Part shown: positions 51,424 to 61,265 of the stretch, piece after piece
Layout: each line of letters begins with the position of its first letter
Position numbering within the stretch: position 1 is the stretch's first letter
Position numbers and translations under genes: made by a program
Assembly (NCBI GenBank): GCA_018267365.1
Contig: JAFDYQ010000017.1
Span: 1 to 64,000, forward strand
Direction: 5' to 3'
From: Bacteroidota bacterium
GTDB lineage: Bacteria > Bacteroidota > Bacteroidia > Chitinophagales > LD1
DNA: 64,000 nt
The notes under the pieces: model-generated
Seen by the model: only the letters and a program-made list of their open reading frames with translations
Databases searched by the model: none
What the model was told of the DNA's origin: nothing

Positions 51424-52121
51424 TATCATGCGTAGTCATAGACGATGAGCCCGTAGCGCTCGAAGTGATCGAGGAGTTTGTATCCCGCACACCCTCACTG
51501 GAGCTCAAAGGAGCCTTCTCCGATGCATATGCCGGAGCGGAGTTTCTGAAAAACAATAAGGTGCAGCTCCTGTTTCTGGACATACAGATGCCCCGCATCA
51601 CAGGCATCCAGCTGCTGAAGTCGCTCCCTGAGCCGCCGCTGGTCATCTTTACTACGGCCTATAGCAACTATGCCGTGGAGGGTTTTAACCTCAATGCGAT
51701 AGACTTTCTGCTAAAGCCGATAGACTATGATCGCTTCCTCAAGGCGGTAAACAAAGCCGAGGAATACATCAGCTACCGCGAGAGACCCGCAGAGACACAG
51801 GTAGCCGCACCATTTATATTCGTAAAGTCGGACTACCAGATCGTAAAAATAGACGTAGACGACATCACGATGGTAGAAGGTATGGACGACTATGTCAAGA
51901 TCTTTACCAATAAGAAGATGACACTGACCAATATGACCATGAAGGACATCCTGTCCAAACTGCCGGCCAATAAATTTGCCCGCGTGCACAGGTCATATAT
52001 CATATCTCTGCTGCACATAGAGAGCGTACGCAATAAGCGCATCAAAATAGGCGACAAGCAGATCCCGGTGGGCGATAGTTTTGCCGAGAGCTTTTACAAG
52101 ATGCTAGGAGAGAATGGTTGA
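51420..52121 (+). CDS. LytTR-type response regulator
   Basis: The 233-residue protein has a receiver domain (about 1-120) with phosphorylatable Asp54 in LLFLDIQMPR and conserved Thr/Lys (FTTAYSN, LLKPI), and a C-terminal LytTR DNA-binding domain (about 135-233) with DITMVEGMDDYVKIFT and FARVHRSYIISLLHI. It is translationally coupled to the LytS-type kinase by a 4-bp overlap. Targets are unknown. The chromate transporter gene begins 32 bp later and may be in the same transcript. Confidence 0.93.
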   Translation: MISCVVIDDEPVALEVIEEFVSRTPSLELKGAFSDAYAGAEFLKNNKVQLLFLDIQMPRITGIQLLKSLPEPPLVIFTTAYSNYAVEGFNLNAIDFLLKPIDYDRFLKAVNKAEEYISYRERPAETQVAAPFIFVKSDYQIVKIDVDDITMVEGMDDYVKIFTNKKMTLTNMTMKDILSKLPANKFARVHRSYIISLLHIESVRNKRIKIGDKQIPVGDSFAESFYKMLGENG

Positions 52122-52152
52122 TATGGCCGGTATTTGATAGTTTCACGCAGTC

Positions 52153-53346
52153 ATGTCAGATCATCAGCATCCACATAGTCTCAAAGACCTCGTTCTGTAT
52201 TTTATGAAGCTCGGCGCTACGGGCTTTGGCGGTCCTGTGGCCCTGATAGGCTATATGCATCGCGACCTGGTAGCAGAGCAAAAGTGGTACACCGAGGAGG
52301 AATACAAAGAGGCACTCACTCTGGCACAGCTCGCACCGGGCCCGCTGGCCTCGCAGCTGGGCACCTATCTGGCCTACCTGCACTATGGCTACCTGGGCGC
52401 TACGCTGGCCTCGGTGGCTTTCCTTATCCCCTCTTTCACTATGGTAGTGGCGCTGGGTATAGCCTACAAGGTCTTCAACGGGCTGCCATGGATGCAGGCC
52501 GCTTTTTATGGCATAGGCGGAGCGGTGGTCGGCATCATCGGTATCAGTACCTATCGCCTTACGGCCAAGTCTATCGGAGATTTTACACCCGCCTCCATTC
52601 GCAGCAAGTGGCTTTTATGGCTGTTCTTCCTTACTACGTTTATACTCACCTTTATCTCGCAGGCGCAGGTGCTGTGGGTATTTGTAGGAGCCGGGTTGCT
52701 ATATATGTTTCACAAATCTCCTCCCGACTGGTTTGGCCGTAGCGGCACCCGCATCAATGCACTCTGGCTCATAGCCGGCGCCGGCTTCTGGCGCTGGGAT
52801 ACCAAGGTGCTGCGGCAGATGGCGGTCTTCTTTGCCAAGGCGGGCGGCTTCGTCTTTGGCAGCGGGCTCGCCATCATTCCCTTCCTGCATGCCACGGTCA
52901 CTGACTACCACTGGATAAATGAGAAAACCTTTCTGGATGCGGTAGCTGTAGCCATGATCACTCCCGGTCCCGTGCTGATCACAGTGGCTTTTATAGGCTA
53001 TCTCACACAGGGCTTTCCGGGGGCATTGGTATCAGCCTTCTGTGTCTTTCTGCCCACATTTCTCATGACCCTGATCGTAGCGCCTTACTTCAAGCGCATA
53101 GCGCAAAACCGCAGCATAAAGTCCTTTGTAGATGGTATCACTGCTGCAGTGATCGGAGCTATAGCCGGATCTGTGGTACTGATAGGCTTCAAGACTTGTG
53201 TGCCTGACAGGGTGCACATAGACCCTGTGCCGGTGGTCATGGCCATCATCACAGTCCTCTCTCTGCTCTATATCAAAAAAATGCGTGAGCCATACATCAT
53301 ACTGGCAGCCGCAGCAGTCGGTATCCTGGTGCGCTATGTACACTGA
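52153..53346 (+). CDS. chrA: ChrA-family chromate transporter
   Basis: The 397-residue protein has two homologous membrane halves, each beginning with the family glycine motif: FMKLGATGFGGPVALIGYM and FFAKAGGFVFGSGLAIIPFL, followed by LAQLAPGPLASQ and AMITPGPVLITV. This is the long-chain, bidomain ChrA type, which expels chromate and lowers its toxicity; in other bacteria family members also handle sulphate-like anions. It lies 31 bp after the LytTR regulator gene, so it may be regulated by that system, though this is not usual for chromate genes. Confidence 0.9.
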   Translation: MSDHQHPHSLKDLVLYFMKLGATGFGGPVALIGYMHRDLVAEQKWYTEEEYKEALTLAQLAPGPLASQLGTYLAYLHYGYLGATLASVAFLIPSFTMVVALGIAYKVFNGLPWMQAAFYGIGGAVVGIIGISTYRLTAKSIGDFTPASIRSKWLLWLFFLTTFILTFISQAQVLWVFVGAGLLYMFHKSPPDWFGRSGTRINALWLIAGAGFWRWDTKVLRQMAVFFAKAGGFVFGSGLAIIPFLHATVTDYHWINEKTFLDAVAVAMITPGPVLITVAFIGYLTQGFPGALVSAFCVFLPTFLMTLIVAPYFKRIAQNRSIKSFVDGITAAVIGAIAGSVVLIGFKTCVPDRVHIDPVPVVMAIITVLSLLYIKKMREPYIILAAAAVGILVRYVH

Positions 53347-53441
53347 GGTATCAGTCTACTTTTATACAAAAAGTTGCTAAATGAGGTAGATATGAATCTC
53401 AGTCGGTACGGCACATACAGAAATATCATACATTAGCTCAT

Positions 53442-54293
53442 ATGAAAAAACTACTTCTCGCTGCGGCTATGTGCGTGGCGCTGGCAGCTACAGCGCAGGA
53501 TGCGCTCAGCACCTGGACCACACAGCCTGTCACTATAGATGGCCGTGCCGATGAGTGGCCTGCCTTCTTTCGCTTTTATGCGCCGGGTACGAGGTTCCAG
53601 TTTGATGTGATGAATGACAAAGTCAATCTCTACGTCTGCGTGCGCGCTACCGAGATGCAGGCACAGACGCGCCTCATGCACTCAGGTCTCACCCTCTGGT
53701 TTGACCCTGCGGGCAAGAAGAAGCAAAAGGAGGGCCTCTCCTTTCCTGTCAAGCTGGACCACACGGCTGATGAGCTGGCCAGAGGAGAGAATACAGGAAA
53801 ATTTCACTCAGGAGATGGCAGCAGCTCCCTGCACAAGCGGGTAAGCGGACTCAAGGAACGTGTCATGCTCTCGCAGACCGCGATTAAGAATATCAACCTG
53901 CCCGGCATCACAGAGCAGCTGCTGCCACTGACCAATGCCAATGGCCTGAATGTAGCCTATGGCTGGGATAGCATAGATATCCTCTTTGTAGAGTATCAGA
54001 TACCCCTGGCCATTATATTAGGTCATCCCCCTACTGCCGCTGAGTTGCAGAAGCCTCTGGGCCTGGGCATGGATGTAGGCGCCATGGAGACTGCAGAGCA
54101 CCGTGGTGGTGGCAATGGCGGCGCAGGTGCAGGCGGTATGGGCGGCGGCGCAGGTGGTATGGGTGGCAGCCGGGGTATGGGCGGCAGGCCCGGCGGTATG
54201 ACGGGGCAGGGTCAGACTATGTCAGGCCCCTCCTATGATCCTAACGGTGCCGAGCAGAAGACCTGGCTCAAACTGCACCTCGATACCAAGTAA
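53442..54293 (+). CDS. Exported CBM9/DOMON-like protein with Gly/Met-rich tail
   Basis: The 283-residue exported protein has a signal peptide ending in ATAQ and a beta-sandwich section (about 30-110: TIDGRADEWPAFFRFY, DVMNDKVNLYVCVRATE, LTLWFDPAGKKK) that resembles the CBM9-like or DOMON-like sugar- or haem-binding fold. About 40 residues near 220-265 are Gly/Met/Arg-rich (GGNGGAGAGGMGGG), a flexible low-complexity tail, before a short closing strand. The role is unknown. The gene stands alone between ChrA and the giant T9SS gene. Confidence 0.65.
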   Translation: MKKLLLAAAMCVALAATAQDALSTWTTQPVTIDGRADEWPAFFRFYAPGTRFQFDVMNDKVNLYVCVRATEMQAQTRLMHSGLTLWFDPAGKKKQKEGLSFPVKLDHTADELARGENTGKFHSGDGSSSLHKRVSGLKERVMLSQTAIKNINLPGITEQLLPLTNANGLNVAYGWDSIDILFVEYQIPLAIILGHPPTAAELQKPLGLGMDVGAMETAEHRGGGNGGAGAGGMGGGAGGMGGSRGMGGRPGGMTGQGQTMSGPSYDPNGAEQKTWLKLHLDTK

Positions 54294-54490
54294 TTTCTTT
54301 CAGCCTCTTTCGTCCCCTACATTTTTTCAGCAATGAATAAGTGTCAATTACTTGTCCGTCATTGACCTGTTTGAACAAGCAATGGACGTGCAAAATTTCA
54401 GATATACTTATTACATGGCTTGCAACTTATAATTGTACATTCATGTCTTACATTCTGAAAAACTAAATGTTTCACCAAAAATCATAAACC

Positions 54491-57400
54491 GTGAAAATTT
54501 ACCGATTACTCCTGATATTATTTATTGTATCATGTAGCTGGACTACACTACGAGCACAGTGTAGTTTTCAATCACAATTTAGTATCAGTTACAACACTCA
54601 AAATAATTCTAACATAGACACTCTTCGCGCATCTTTAAGCGGATTTGCCACAAGACCAGTATACCATTGGTCGGTAGATGGGACACAGTTGGCAGACTCT
54701 AGCTATTTTGCGCTCGCACAGTTGCTACCAGGCACACGGGTAGTGTGTCTGTGGGTAGTCGATAGCAGTGGCTGCTTTTCTGATGTGTGTGATACAATCA
54801 CCGTACCTAACAATGCCTGCGGCAATCTATCCGTCAGCATTTATGATACGGCCTACTATGGGCATCCTGCCTATCAGACCTATGTATCCGGACCCAATCC
54901 CGGCCACTACACATATAGCTGGAACGATGGTGAGGCTACCTACCTGATCAACCCTGGCGTGGCAGGCCAGACATACTGTGTCACAGTGACAGATACTATC
55001 AGCCACTGTACGGCTTCGGCCTGCCAGACATATTGTACTATGTCTGCCAATGTTAGAGATTCCATCTCGTCGTCTTTCAATCTTTATACAGCATACCCCT
55101 TGAGCGGCACCCCACCCTATCGCTACTATTGGAATGGCAATACCAGTGGGGGTAACTCTTATGCGGTGAGTAATACAGCTACTGTAGCCTACCTTGTGAT
55201 CGTCTCTGCCAATGGCTGTTACTTCATCGATACGCTGACTCCGCACACCTGTCATCTGACCGACACCGTTACCTCCACTCATGATGCTTTCAACCATTAT
55301 GCCTTTGTAGCCAACACTGCCAACGGCACAGCGCCTCTCTCCTACACCTGGACCATCAATGGCTATACCGCTCCCGGCGCACAAAGCAACACGCTATCTG
55401 ATTCTCTCGCTCAGGGTACCTATGTGATCTGCTCTGATGTCAGGGATGCAAATTTTTGCACAGCCCGCAGCTGTGATACTCTAGTGGTCACCGCTCCTTT
55501 GCAGTGCCATCTCACAGCAGATCTCCGTGATACAATGATAGGAGGCGCAGCATATGTCTGGTCCTATGCCCATGACACTACTGCCGGCGCAAATAGCTTC
55601 TCATTCAATTGGTCCTCCGGCCATATCCACCACCTCGACAGCATCATCTCCGGCGTCCACGATTATTGTGTGACCATCACTGATAATATAGGCTGCTCTG
55701 CATCCTCCTGCCTCAACACCTGCACGCTGTCCGGAGCTGCCACCACCACTGCCTCGGGCAACGGCTGGAACCAACAGGCTACAGTGTCCGGGGCAGTAGG
55801 TGCGGTACACTACCATTGGAGTAGTGGAGATACCGTCGCAAATTTCTATACCAGCACCCGCGGTGTGTATCATGTCACTGTCACTGATAGTAGCGGCTGC
55901 TCCATAGTCCTCACAGATACCGCCGGCTCCGCCTGCTACTTCTCCGGTGCGCTATCCGTATACACCAATCTATCGAACCGCGTTGTTCTCCAGGCTTCGG
56001 TCTATAATAATCATGGAACTGTCCACTACCAGTGGTCCGGCGGCAGCCCTGATGGCCATCTGGACACGATTGCCAGCTCCGGCACCTATTGTGTCGTAGC
56101 TACGGATAGTATAGGCTGCGCCGTTACGCTTTGCGATAGCTTTGTCGTAGGCTGCCACCTGGTAGGGAGTGTCACAGATAGCTTCACTGGCAATGCCTAC
56201 ATGCTCACCGCGCATGCAGATAGTGGCAATGCACCATATACTTTCTACTGGGGCGATCCGGGTATACCTAATTCGATCACAGCATTGGCATCTACCAATG
56301 GGCTCCATTGCGTGACTATACGCGATCACAGCGGCTGCTCCACCCAGGCCTGTGACTCTATTTACATCCCTTGCAATTTGACCGTCTCTATCGTGGACTC
56401 AAACTACGGATCCTATCATATCCTCCGTGCGACCAAAGCCGGCGGAGCCCTGACATACTGGCAGCTATATACCTGGACTACACCATCAGGCACGGTACAC
56501 GGATCTACGCTCATAGCCCAGACATCAGGCACCTACTGCGTACAGGTCAGAGATACTAACGGATGTACAGCCTCTACTTGTGATACCGTTCATACCGGCT
56601 GCAACCTCAGCGTAGCTACTACCTATAGCTGGAATAGTTCGGGTGTATACACCTTCACACCGACCAGCATATCTGGCGGCTCGGGCTCATACGGGTATAC
56701 ATGGACACTGGATGGACAGTACATAGGCAGTGGCTATTCTGCTACCTACACCGTACCCGCCGGTATCCACACCGCTTGTCTCTCTGTTTATGACTCCGTG
56801 ACGAATTGTATAGACTCAGCCTGCAATACCTTCCAGTCCAGCGGACCTAACTGCCACTTTGCAGCATCTATCACGCACTCTGTGACCGGCTCAGTGGCCG
56901 TACTCACAGCCCATGCCTCCGGATCGCATGGTCCGCTCACATACTACTGGCCTGCGGGTAGCACGAGCGCCATACTCACTGCCACGCAGTCCGGTACTTA
57001 TTGCGTCACCATCACTGATAGTGCAGGCTGTACCGCTACCGCCTGTGACACCCTCCACCTGAGTAGCTGTAACCTTCACACAACTTACACTTCGACCCAT
57101 ACAGGTAGTGTTTATATATTCACAGGGGCATCCACCGGTGCCCAAGGCCCTGTGACCTATCAGTGGCGTGTAGACGGTGGCACCCTGGCTACCGGCTCTC
57201 CTTATACCGCCACCCTTGCTGCAGGTACTCATTCTGTATGTATGTTTGCGCGTGATTCCCCCCTTTGTCGTGACTCGCTTTGCCAGACGTTCACTGTGAC
57301 GGGGGCCGGCTGCTCTATCGGAGGCTATATCAAGGACTCTGTGGTACACCACACTTTTGTAGGTACATCTCACTACTATGTACCGGTCATAGTCAATGGT

Positions 57401-59227
57401 ACTGCCCCTTATACTTACCATTGGAGCAACGGCAGCACCGGCTCCTATGTATATGCGGGTTTCTGGCAGGCTACCTTCAATGGTACCGTCACAGTGACAG
57501 ATGCCGCAGGCTGCTCTGCGGTCCTGCACATGAATAGCGCTTATGTAGATACCTTCTGCGGCAATGTGTTCAATGACCTCAATGGCAATGGCGTGCAAAA
57601 CGCCGGGGAGAATGGCGTAGCGGGCCAGATCGTCTACCTGTACTCCGGCAGTACAGTGATCGCCACTGCTACTACAGATATCTATGGCCACTACGCCATA
57701 CCTGTACATCCCGGTACTTATACCATACAGTACACAGCAGGCAGCAGCTATGCTGTCACTATACCGCTGGGTACCAGTACCCTGCCCAATCATGCCCAGT
57801 ATGGTCCATTTACCATATCAAGCAATGCCAATAATTACTGCGGTTACAACTTTGGTATACGCAATACCAATGTAACTATCACAGGCTATGTCTATCTCGA
57901 TGCCAATAACAATGGCGTCTTTGACGCAGGTGAGACTCCCGTGGCCAATCAGACCATACATGTCGGTCCTCACTATGCTATTACAAACTCGCTGGGCTTT
58001 TACTCATATATAGGTGCCTCAGGTAGCTATGCTATCACCTACATGCCATCCGGTGTGTACAGCGCATATACCTCCACACCATCCAGCTACTCTGTCAATG
58101 CATCTACGCCGGGTACCGTCTACGGAGGCAATAACTTTGGCCTGCAGCAGACCTCTACCGCCTGCAATATTGCCACGACCATCATCCCTATCACTACCGT
58201 CACTGCCGGCTATCCATCCTGGTACTATGTATATGTATCCAACTATGGTACCAATGTAGCCAATGGCAACATGACCTTCTACTACGACCCGGCTCTGACC
58301 TTTGACCACGCCAGCCCGACCGCAGCTTCCGTCAATGCTGCCGCTCACTCGGCTACATTTGTGTATGCCGGGTTGCAACCGGGCACCTACACCCAGTTCC
58401 TTGTATATTTTATGGCCAATACAAACGTCACTGTAGGTCAGTCTACCTTTGAGATGGCTACCGCTACGGACAACTGTATAGAGAGCAATTTTGCAGACAA
58501 TACAGATACGCTGCATCAGATAGCCACAGGCTCATGGGATCCAAACGCTAAGACTGTGACGCCTGCCGGCGAAGGGACGCAGGGCTTCATCAGGGCTGCT
58601 CAGGAGCTACGCTACACGCTAAACTTCCAGAATACCGGTACCGCACCGGCGGTGAATATCGTACTGCGCGATAGTATACCGGCTGCACTGGATCCTTCTA
58701 CTATCCGCGTGCTGGGCTCGAGCCATCCTGGCTATGTAGTACAGGTAGAGGGCAGGGAGCTGGTCTGTCGCTACTCTCAGATCATGCTGCCTGATAGTTT
58801 TGACAACGAGGCTCAGAGCCATGGCTACTTCAGCTTTGCTATCAGCCCTGCGGCTGGTATAGCAGATGGTACACAGATACAAAATACCGCCTCTATATAC
58901 TTTGACTATAATGATGCCGTAGTGACCAATACCACACTCAACACCATAGACTACACCCTATCTGTGAAAGATGTAGCAGGCGGCGCTACCATTACCGTAC
59001 AGCCTAATCCATTCAGCGATCATACTACCATCCGCGTCACGGGTGCAGATATGCATGACGCTACACTGGATGTCTACAATTCACTCGGTCAGATAGTGGG
59101 CAGTGCCACACCATCGGCAGACGGTGTATTCCCCCTGCAGCGCGGCGGTCTCAGTGCGGGTATCTATAGCTATCATATCCACCAGTCTGGCCGCTCCATA
59201 GGCAGTGGCAAGCTGGTGATAGAATAA
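54491..59227 (+). CDS. Giant T9SS-exported Cys-paired repeat protein
   Basis: The 1578-residue exported protein starts at GTG (the ATG 24 bp upstream meets a stop). After the signal peptide come about 13 modules of some 75-80 residues (about 22-1020), most opening with C[HN]L and ending SGTYCVTITDSAGCTATACD-like, giving several Cys per module. Two SdrD_B-like domains follow (about 1022-1110 with FCGNVFNDLNGNGVQNAGEN; about 1127-1210), then a DUF11/DUF7619-like domain from about 1349 (SWDPNAKTVTP), and a T9SS sorting domain (VQPNPFSDHTTIR). Repeats look like SprB/Ig-like surface modules. It is a likely long surface fibre or adhesin. Confidence 0.8.
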   Translation: MKIYRLLLILFIVSCSWTTLRAQCSFQSQFSISYNTQNNSNIDTLRASLSGFATRPVYHWSVDGTQLADSSYFALAQLLPGTRVVCLWVVDSSGCFSDVCDTITVPNNACGNLSVSIYDTAYYGHPAYQTYVSGPNPGHYTYSWNDGEATYLINPGVAGQTYCVTVTDTISHCTASACQTYCTMSANVRDSISSSFNLYTAYPLSGTPPYRYYWNGNTSGGNSYAVSNTATVAYLVIVSANGCYFIDTLTPHTCHLTDTVTSTHDAFNHYAFVANTANGTAPLSYTWTINGYTAPGAQSNTLSDSLAQGTYVICSDVRDANFCTARSCDTLVVTAPLQCHLTADLRDTMIGGAAYVWSYAHDTTAGANSFSFNWSSGHIHHLDSIISGVHDYCVTITDNIGCSASSCLNTCTLSGAATTTASGNGWNQQATVSGAVGAVHYHWSSGDTVANFYTSTRGVYHVTVTDSSGCSIVLTDTAGSACYFSGALSVYTNLSNRVVLQASVYNNHGTVHYQWSGGSPDGHLDTIASSGTYCVVATDSIGCAVTLCDSFVVGCHLVGSVTDSFTGNAYMLTAHADSGNAPYTFYWGDPGIPNSITALASTNGLHCVTIRDHSGCSTQACDSIYIPCNLTVSIVDSNYGSYHILRATKAGGALTYWQLYTWTTPSGTVHGSTLIAQTSGTYCVQVRDTNGCTASTCDTVHTGCNLSVATTYSWNSSGVYTFTPTSISGGSGSYGYTWTLDGQYIGSGYSATYTVPAGIHTACLSVYDSVTNCIDSACNTFQSSGPNCHFAASITHSVTGSVAVLTAHASGSHGPLTYYWPAGSTSAILTATQSGTYCVTITDSAGCTATACDTLHLSSCNLHTTYTSTHTGSVYIFTGASTGAQGPVTYQWRVDGGTLATGSPYTATLAAGTHSVCMFARDSPLCRDSLCQTFTVTGAGCSIGGYIKDSVVHHTFVGTSHYYVPVIVNGTAPYTYHWSNGSTGSYVYAGFWQATFNGTVTVTDAAGCSAVLHMNSAYVDTFCGNVFNDLNGNGVQNAGENGVAGQIVYLYSGSTVIATATTDIYGHYAIPVHPGTYTIQYTAGSSYAVTIPLGTSTLPNHAQYGPFTISSNANNYCGYNFGIRNTNVTITGYVYLDANNNGVFDAGETPVANQTIHVGPHYAITNSLGFYSYIGASGSYAITYMPSGVYSAYTSTPSSYSVNASTPGTVYGGNNFGLQQTSTACNIATTIIPITTVTAGYPSWYYVYVSNYGTNVANGNMTFYYDPALTFDHASPTAASVNAAAHSATFVYAGLQPGTYTQFLVYFMANTNVTVGQSTFEMATATDNCIESNFADNTDTLHQIATGSWDPNAKTVTPAGEGTQGFIRAAQELRYTLNFQNTGTAPAVNIVLRDSIPAALDPSTIRVLGSSHPGYVVQVEGRELVCRYSQIMLPDSFDNEAQSHGYFSFAISPAAGIADGTQIQNTASIYFDYNDAVVTNTTLNTIDYTLSVKDVAGGATITVQPNPFSDHTTIRVTGADMHDATLDVYNSLGQIVGSATPSADGVFPLQRGGLSAGIYSYHIHQSGRSIGSGKLVIE

Positions 59228-59249
59228 GCATACTCTCTGTGAAAACGCG

Positions 59250-59281
59250 AGGGCGGGCCTTATGTCCCGCCCTTTTTATTT
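59250..59281 (+). terminator. Terminator of the giant T9SS gene
   Basis: GGGCGGG (59251-59257) pairs exactly with CCCGCCC (59266-59272), extended by an A-T pair, with an 8-base loop and a T5 run. It lies 23 bp after the stop. Confidence 0.9.
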
Positions 59282-59336
59282 GTCACCATAGAATATATTT
59301 TGCTGTGCTGCGTCTATATCTGAAATAAACGTATAG

Positions 59337-60167
59337 ATGAAGAAGGTAATACTCATCACGGGTGCCTCATCGGGCATAGGTCTCGCAGCTGCCAGGCTAT
59401 TAGCAAAGGAAGGGCACACCGTCTACGCCGCAGCTCGCCGCGTAGAGCGCATGAAGGAACTGGAGTCAGACGGAGTCAGACTTATAGCCATGGACGTCAC
59501 AGACGATGCCTCCATGATAGGCGGGGTAAAGGCGATCACTGACCGTGAGCAGCGTATAGATGTGCTGGTCAATAATGCCGGCTACGGTAGCTATGGCGCG
59601 CTGGAAGACGTACCTATCAGCGAGGCGAAGTACCAGTTTGAGGTCAATATCTTTGGCCTCGCGCGCCTCACGCAGCTGGTACTGCCACACATGCGGTCGC
59701 AGCGCTCGGGCCGCATCATCAATATCTCCTCCATAGGTGGCCGCATAGGGGAGCCGCATGGCGCCTGGTATCACGCTACCAAGTTTGCTGTAGAGGGGCT
59801 CAGTGATAGCCTGCGCATGGAGCTGAAAGAATTTGGCATAGATGTGATAGTCATACAGCCCGGCGCTATCAAGACAGAGTGGACAGAGATAGCCCGCCAG
59901 CACATGCTCAAAACCTCCGGCGAAACGGCCTACCGTGAGCTGACACAGGCCCATGCCCGCATGTTTGAGAGTGCTGATGACCAGGGTTCTGATCCTATGG
60001 TGATAGCAAAGGTGATCTCCAAGGCTATCAACCGCCGCCATCCGCAGACCCGCTACGCCGCCGGTATGGGAGCCAAACCCATCCTCTTCCTGCGCAGCAT
60101 TCTTTCTGACAAAATGTTTGACAGGCTTGTTCTGTTTGGCATTCGCACACAGGGCAAAGCTAAGTAA
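59337..60167 (+). CDS. SDR-family oxidoreductase
   Basis: The 276-residue cytosolic protein is a classical short-chain dehydrogenase/reductase: N-terminal TGASSGIGLAAARLL nucleotide loop, VNNAGYGSYG, ISSIGG with the catalytic Ser, YHATKFAVEGL (Tyr-Lys pair) and IQPGAIKTEW. The 250-280-residue length is standard. The nearest forms reduce or oxidise a ketone or alcohol group with NAD(P)(H); the substrate is not determinable. It is monocistronic, and its 3' end is convergent with a minus-strand gene. Confidence 0.92.
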   Translation: MKKVILITGASSGIGLAAARLLAKEGHTVYAAARRVERMKELESDGVRLIAMDVTDDASMIGGVKAITDREQRIDVLVNNAGYGSYGALEDVPISEAKYQFEVNIFGLARLTQLVLPHMRSQRSGRIINISSIGGRIGEPHGAWYHATKFAVEGLSDSLRMELKEFGIDVIVIQPGAIKTEWTEIARQHMLKTSGETAYRELTQAHARMFESADDQGSDPMVIAKVISKAINRRHPQTRYAAGMGAKPILFLRSILSDKMFDRLVLFGIRTQGKAK

Positions 60168-60205
60168 CGCTGCCATGAGGGAGGTAGCGCAGTAAAGTCT
60201 GATAA

Positions 60206-61201
60206 CTACTTTACCTTGCCAAGCCGGATATGTTCCATGATTTGTGTTTGCTTCTCCAAAGTCGGTAGATCGCTGCTCATCATGGCGACATGAAAGATCA
60301 GACCCTGATCTCCGTCGGGGTGTATTTTCAACTCCCTGTCTATCATCTTTTCAGTAGTGATATCAAATTGCAGCCACTGGATCTTTTTTCCCAGAAAGGT
60401 ACCATCTACTTTATGGCCATCCTTCTCATTCATATTAAAGTCGAGATACACACTGTGTGGATGGTCACCTATGTATATAAACATATCTGACCAGCCGGCC
60501 TCGCCGAGCGGGCTATAGTGATGGAACCGTATGACCTGAAAATCATATTGCTGGTCTACAGAATAGCTATAGTCCTGCGGCAGGTCTGCTATCATCTGTC
60601 TGTCCATATCTATCAGTGGGATTGTATCCTTATGGGGAGTCAGAGATACCTTGCGCGTACCGGCTGCCAGCGTAGCATATATTCTTTCAGTGAGTTTCCT
60701 GAAGCTCTTTAGTTGAGGGTAGGCGCTGGCATTGATGTATGCTGACACCTGCAGCAGCGTATGGTCTGACGTCCGCACCAGTAGCCTGCCTATGAGTGTC
60801 TGGTCAGATGAGTCTGGCCGCTCCGGGCTGGATAGCACGGCTATCAAACCATCTTTGTCCATTATCTTTTTTGTAGCTACCTGATGAGGCGCATTGGCAG
60901 CCTGTATTTTTGCCAGCATATCATCTCCGGCTACCGTATATATCTCCTGCGCAAAAAATACCAGTCGCATATCACCAGTGTCCATCATGATCCGCGTTTC
61001 CTCATTGATATTAGGATCGGGGGCCATGATATCTACCGGCCTCGCTACATTGCGTGCCCCTGAGGGAAAAGTCAGGAACACTCTTTCGTTTAGTATAGAC
61101 TGCTTATTATCCAGCGGGAGCAGAGAGACGTCTTGCGCCTCAGAGCGTATGGCGGTACAAAAGACCGATAGGGCCATTAGTAGACCGGAGATCGTTTTCA
61201 T
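60206..61201 (-). CDS. Exported protein of unknown function
   Basis: The 331-residue protein has a signal peptide ending SEAQ and an alpha/beta mature part with a repeated 'TFPSGARNVARPVDIM', 'MRLVFFAQEIY' and 'IGRLLVRTSDH' order, that is strands separated by helices. It has no Cys in the mature part. No domain was recognised. The distance of 64 bp to the lipoprotein gene upstream on the same strand hints at co-transcription. It might be periplasmic. Confidence 0.65.
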   Translation of the reverse strand: MKTISGLLMALSVFCTAIRSEAQDVSLLPLDNKQSILNERVFLTFPSGARNVARPVDIMAPDPNINEETRIMMDTGDMRLVFFAQEIYTVAGDDMLAKIQAANAPHQVATKKIMDKDGLIAVLSSPERPDSSDQTLIGRLLVRTSDHTLLQVSAYINASAYPQLKSFRKLTERIYATLAAGTRKVSLTPHKDTIPLIDMDRQMIADLPQDYSYSVDQQYDFQVIRFHHYSPLGEAGWSDMFIYIGDHPHSVYLDFNMNEKDGHKVDGTFLGKKIQWLQFDITTEKMIDRELKIHPDGDQGLIFHVAMMSSDLPTLEKQTQIMEHIRLGKVK

Positions 61202-61265
61202 ACAGAGAGTTTATCACCGGCAAAAATGAGATAAATAATTGATTTGATAGCTGTCGCCTCTTGGA

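Noticed and set aside
54827-58882. Antisense frames over the giant repeat gene
   Set aside because: They follow the repeat phase of the sense gene and give Gly/Ile/Arg-biased products without family matches.
60192-60214. GTAAAGT/ACTTTAC inverted repeat as a terminator
   Set aside because: It runs into the coding end of the minus-strand gene and has no T run on either strand.
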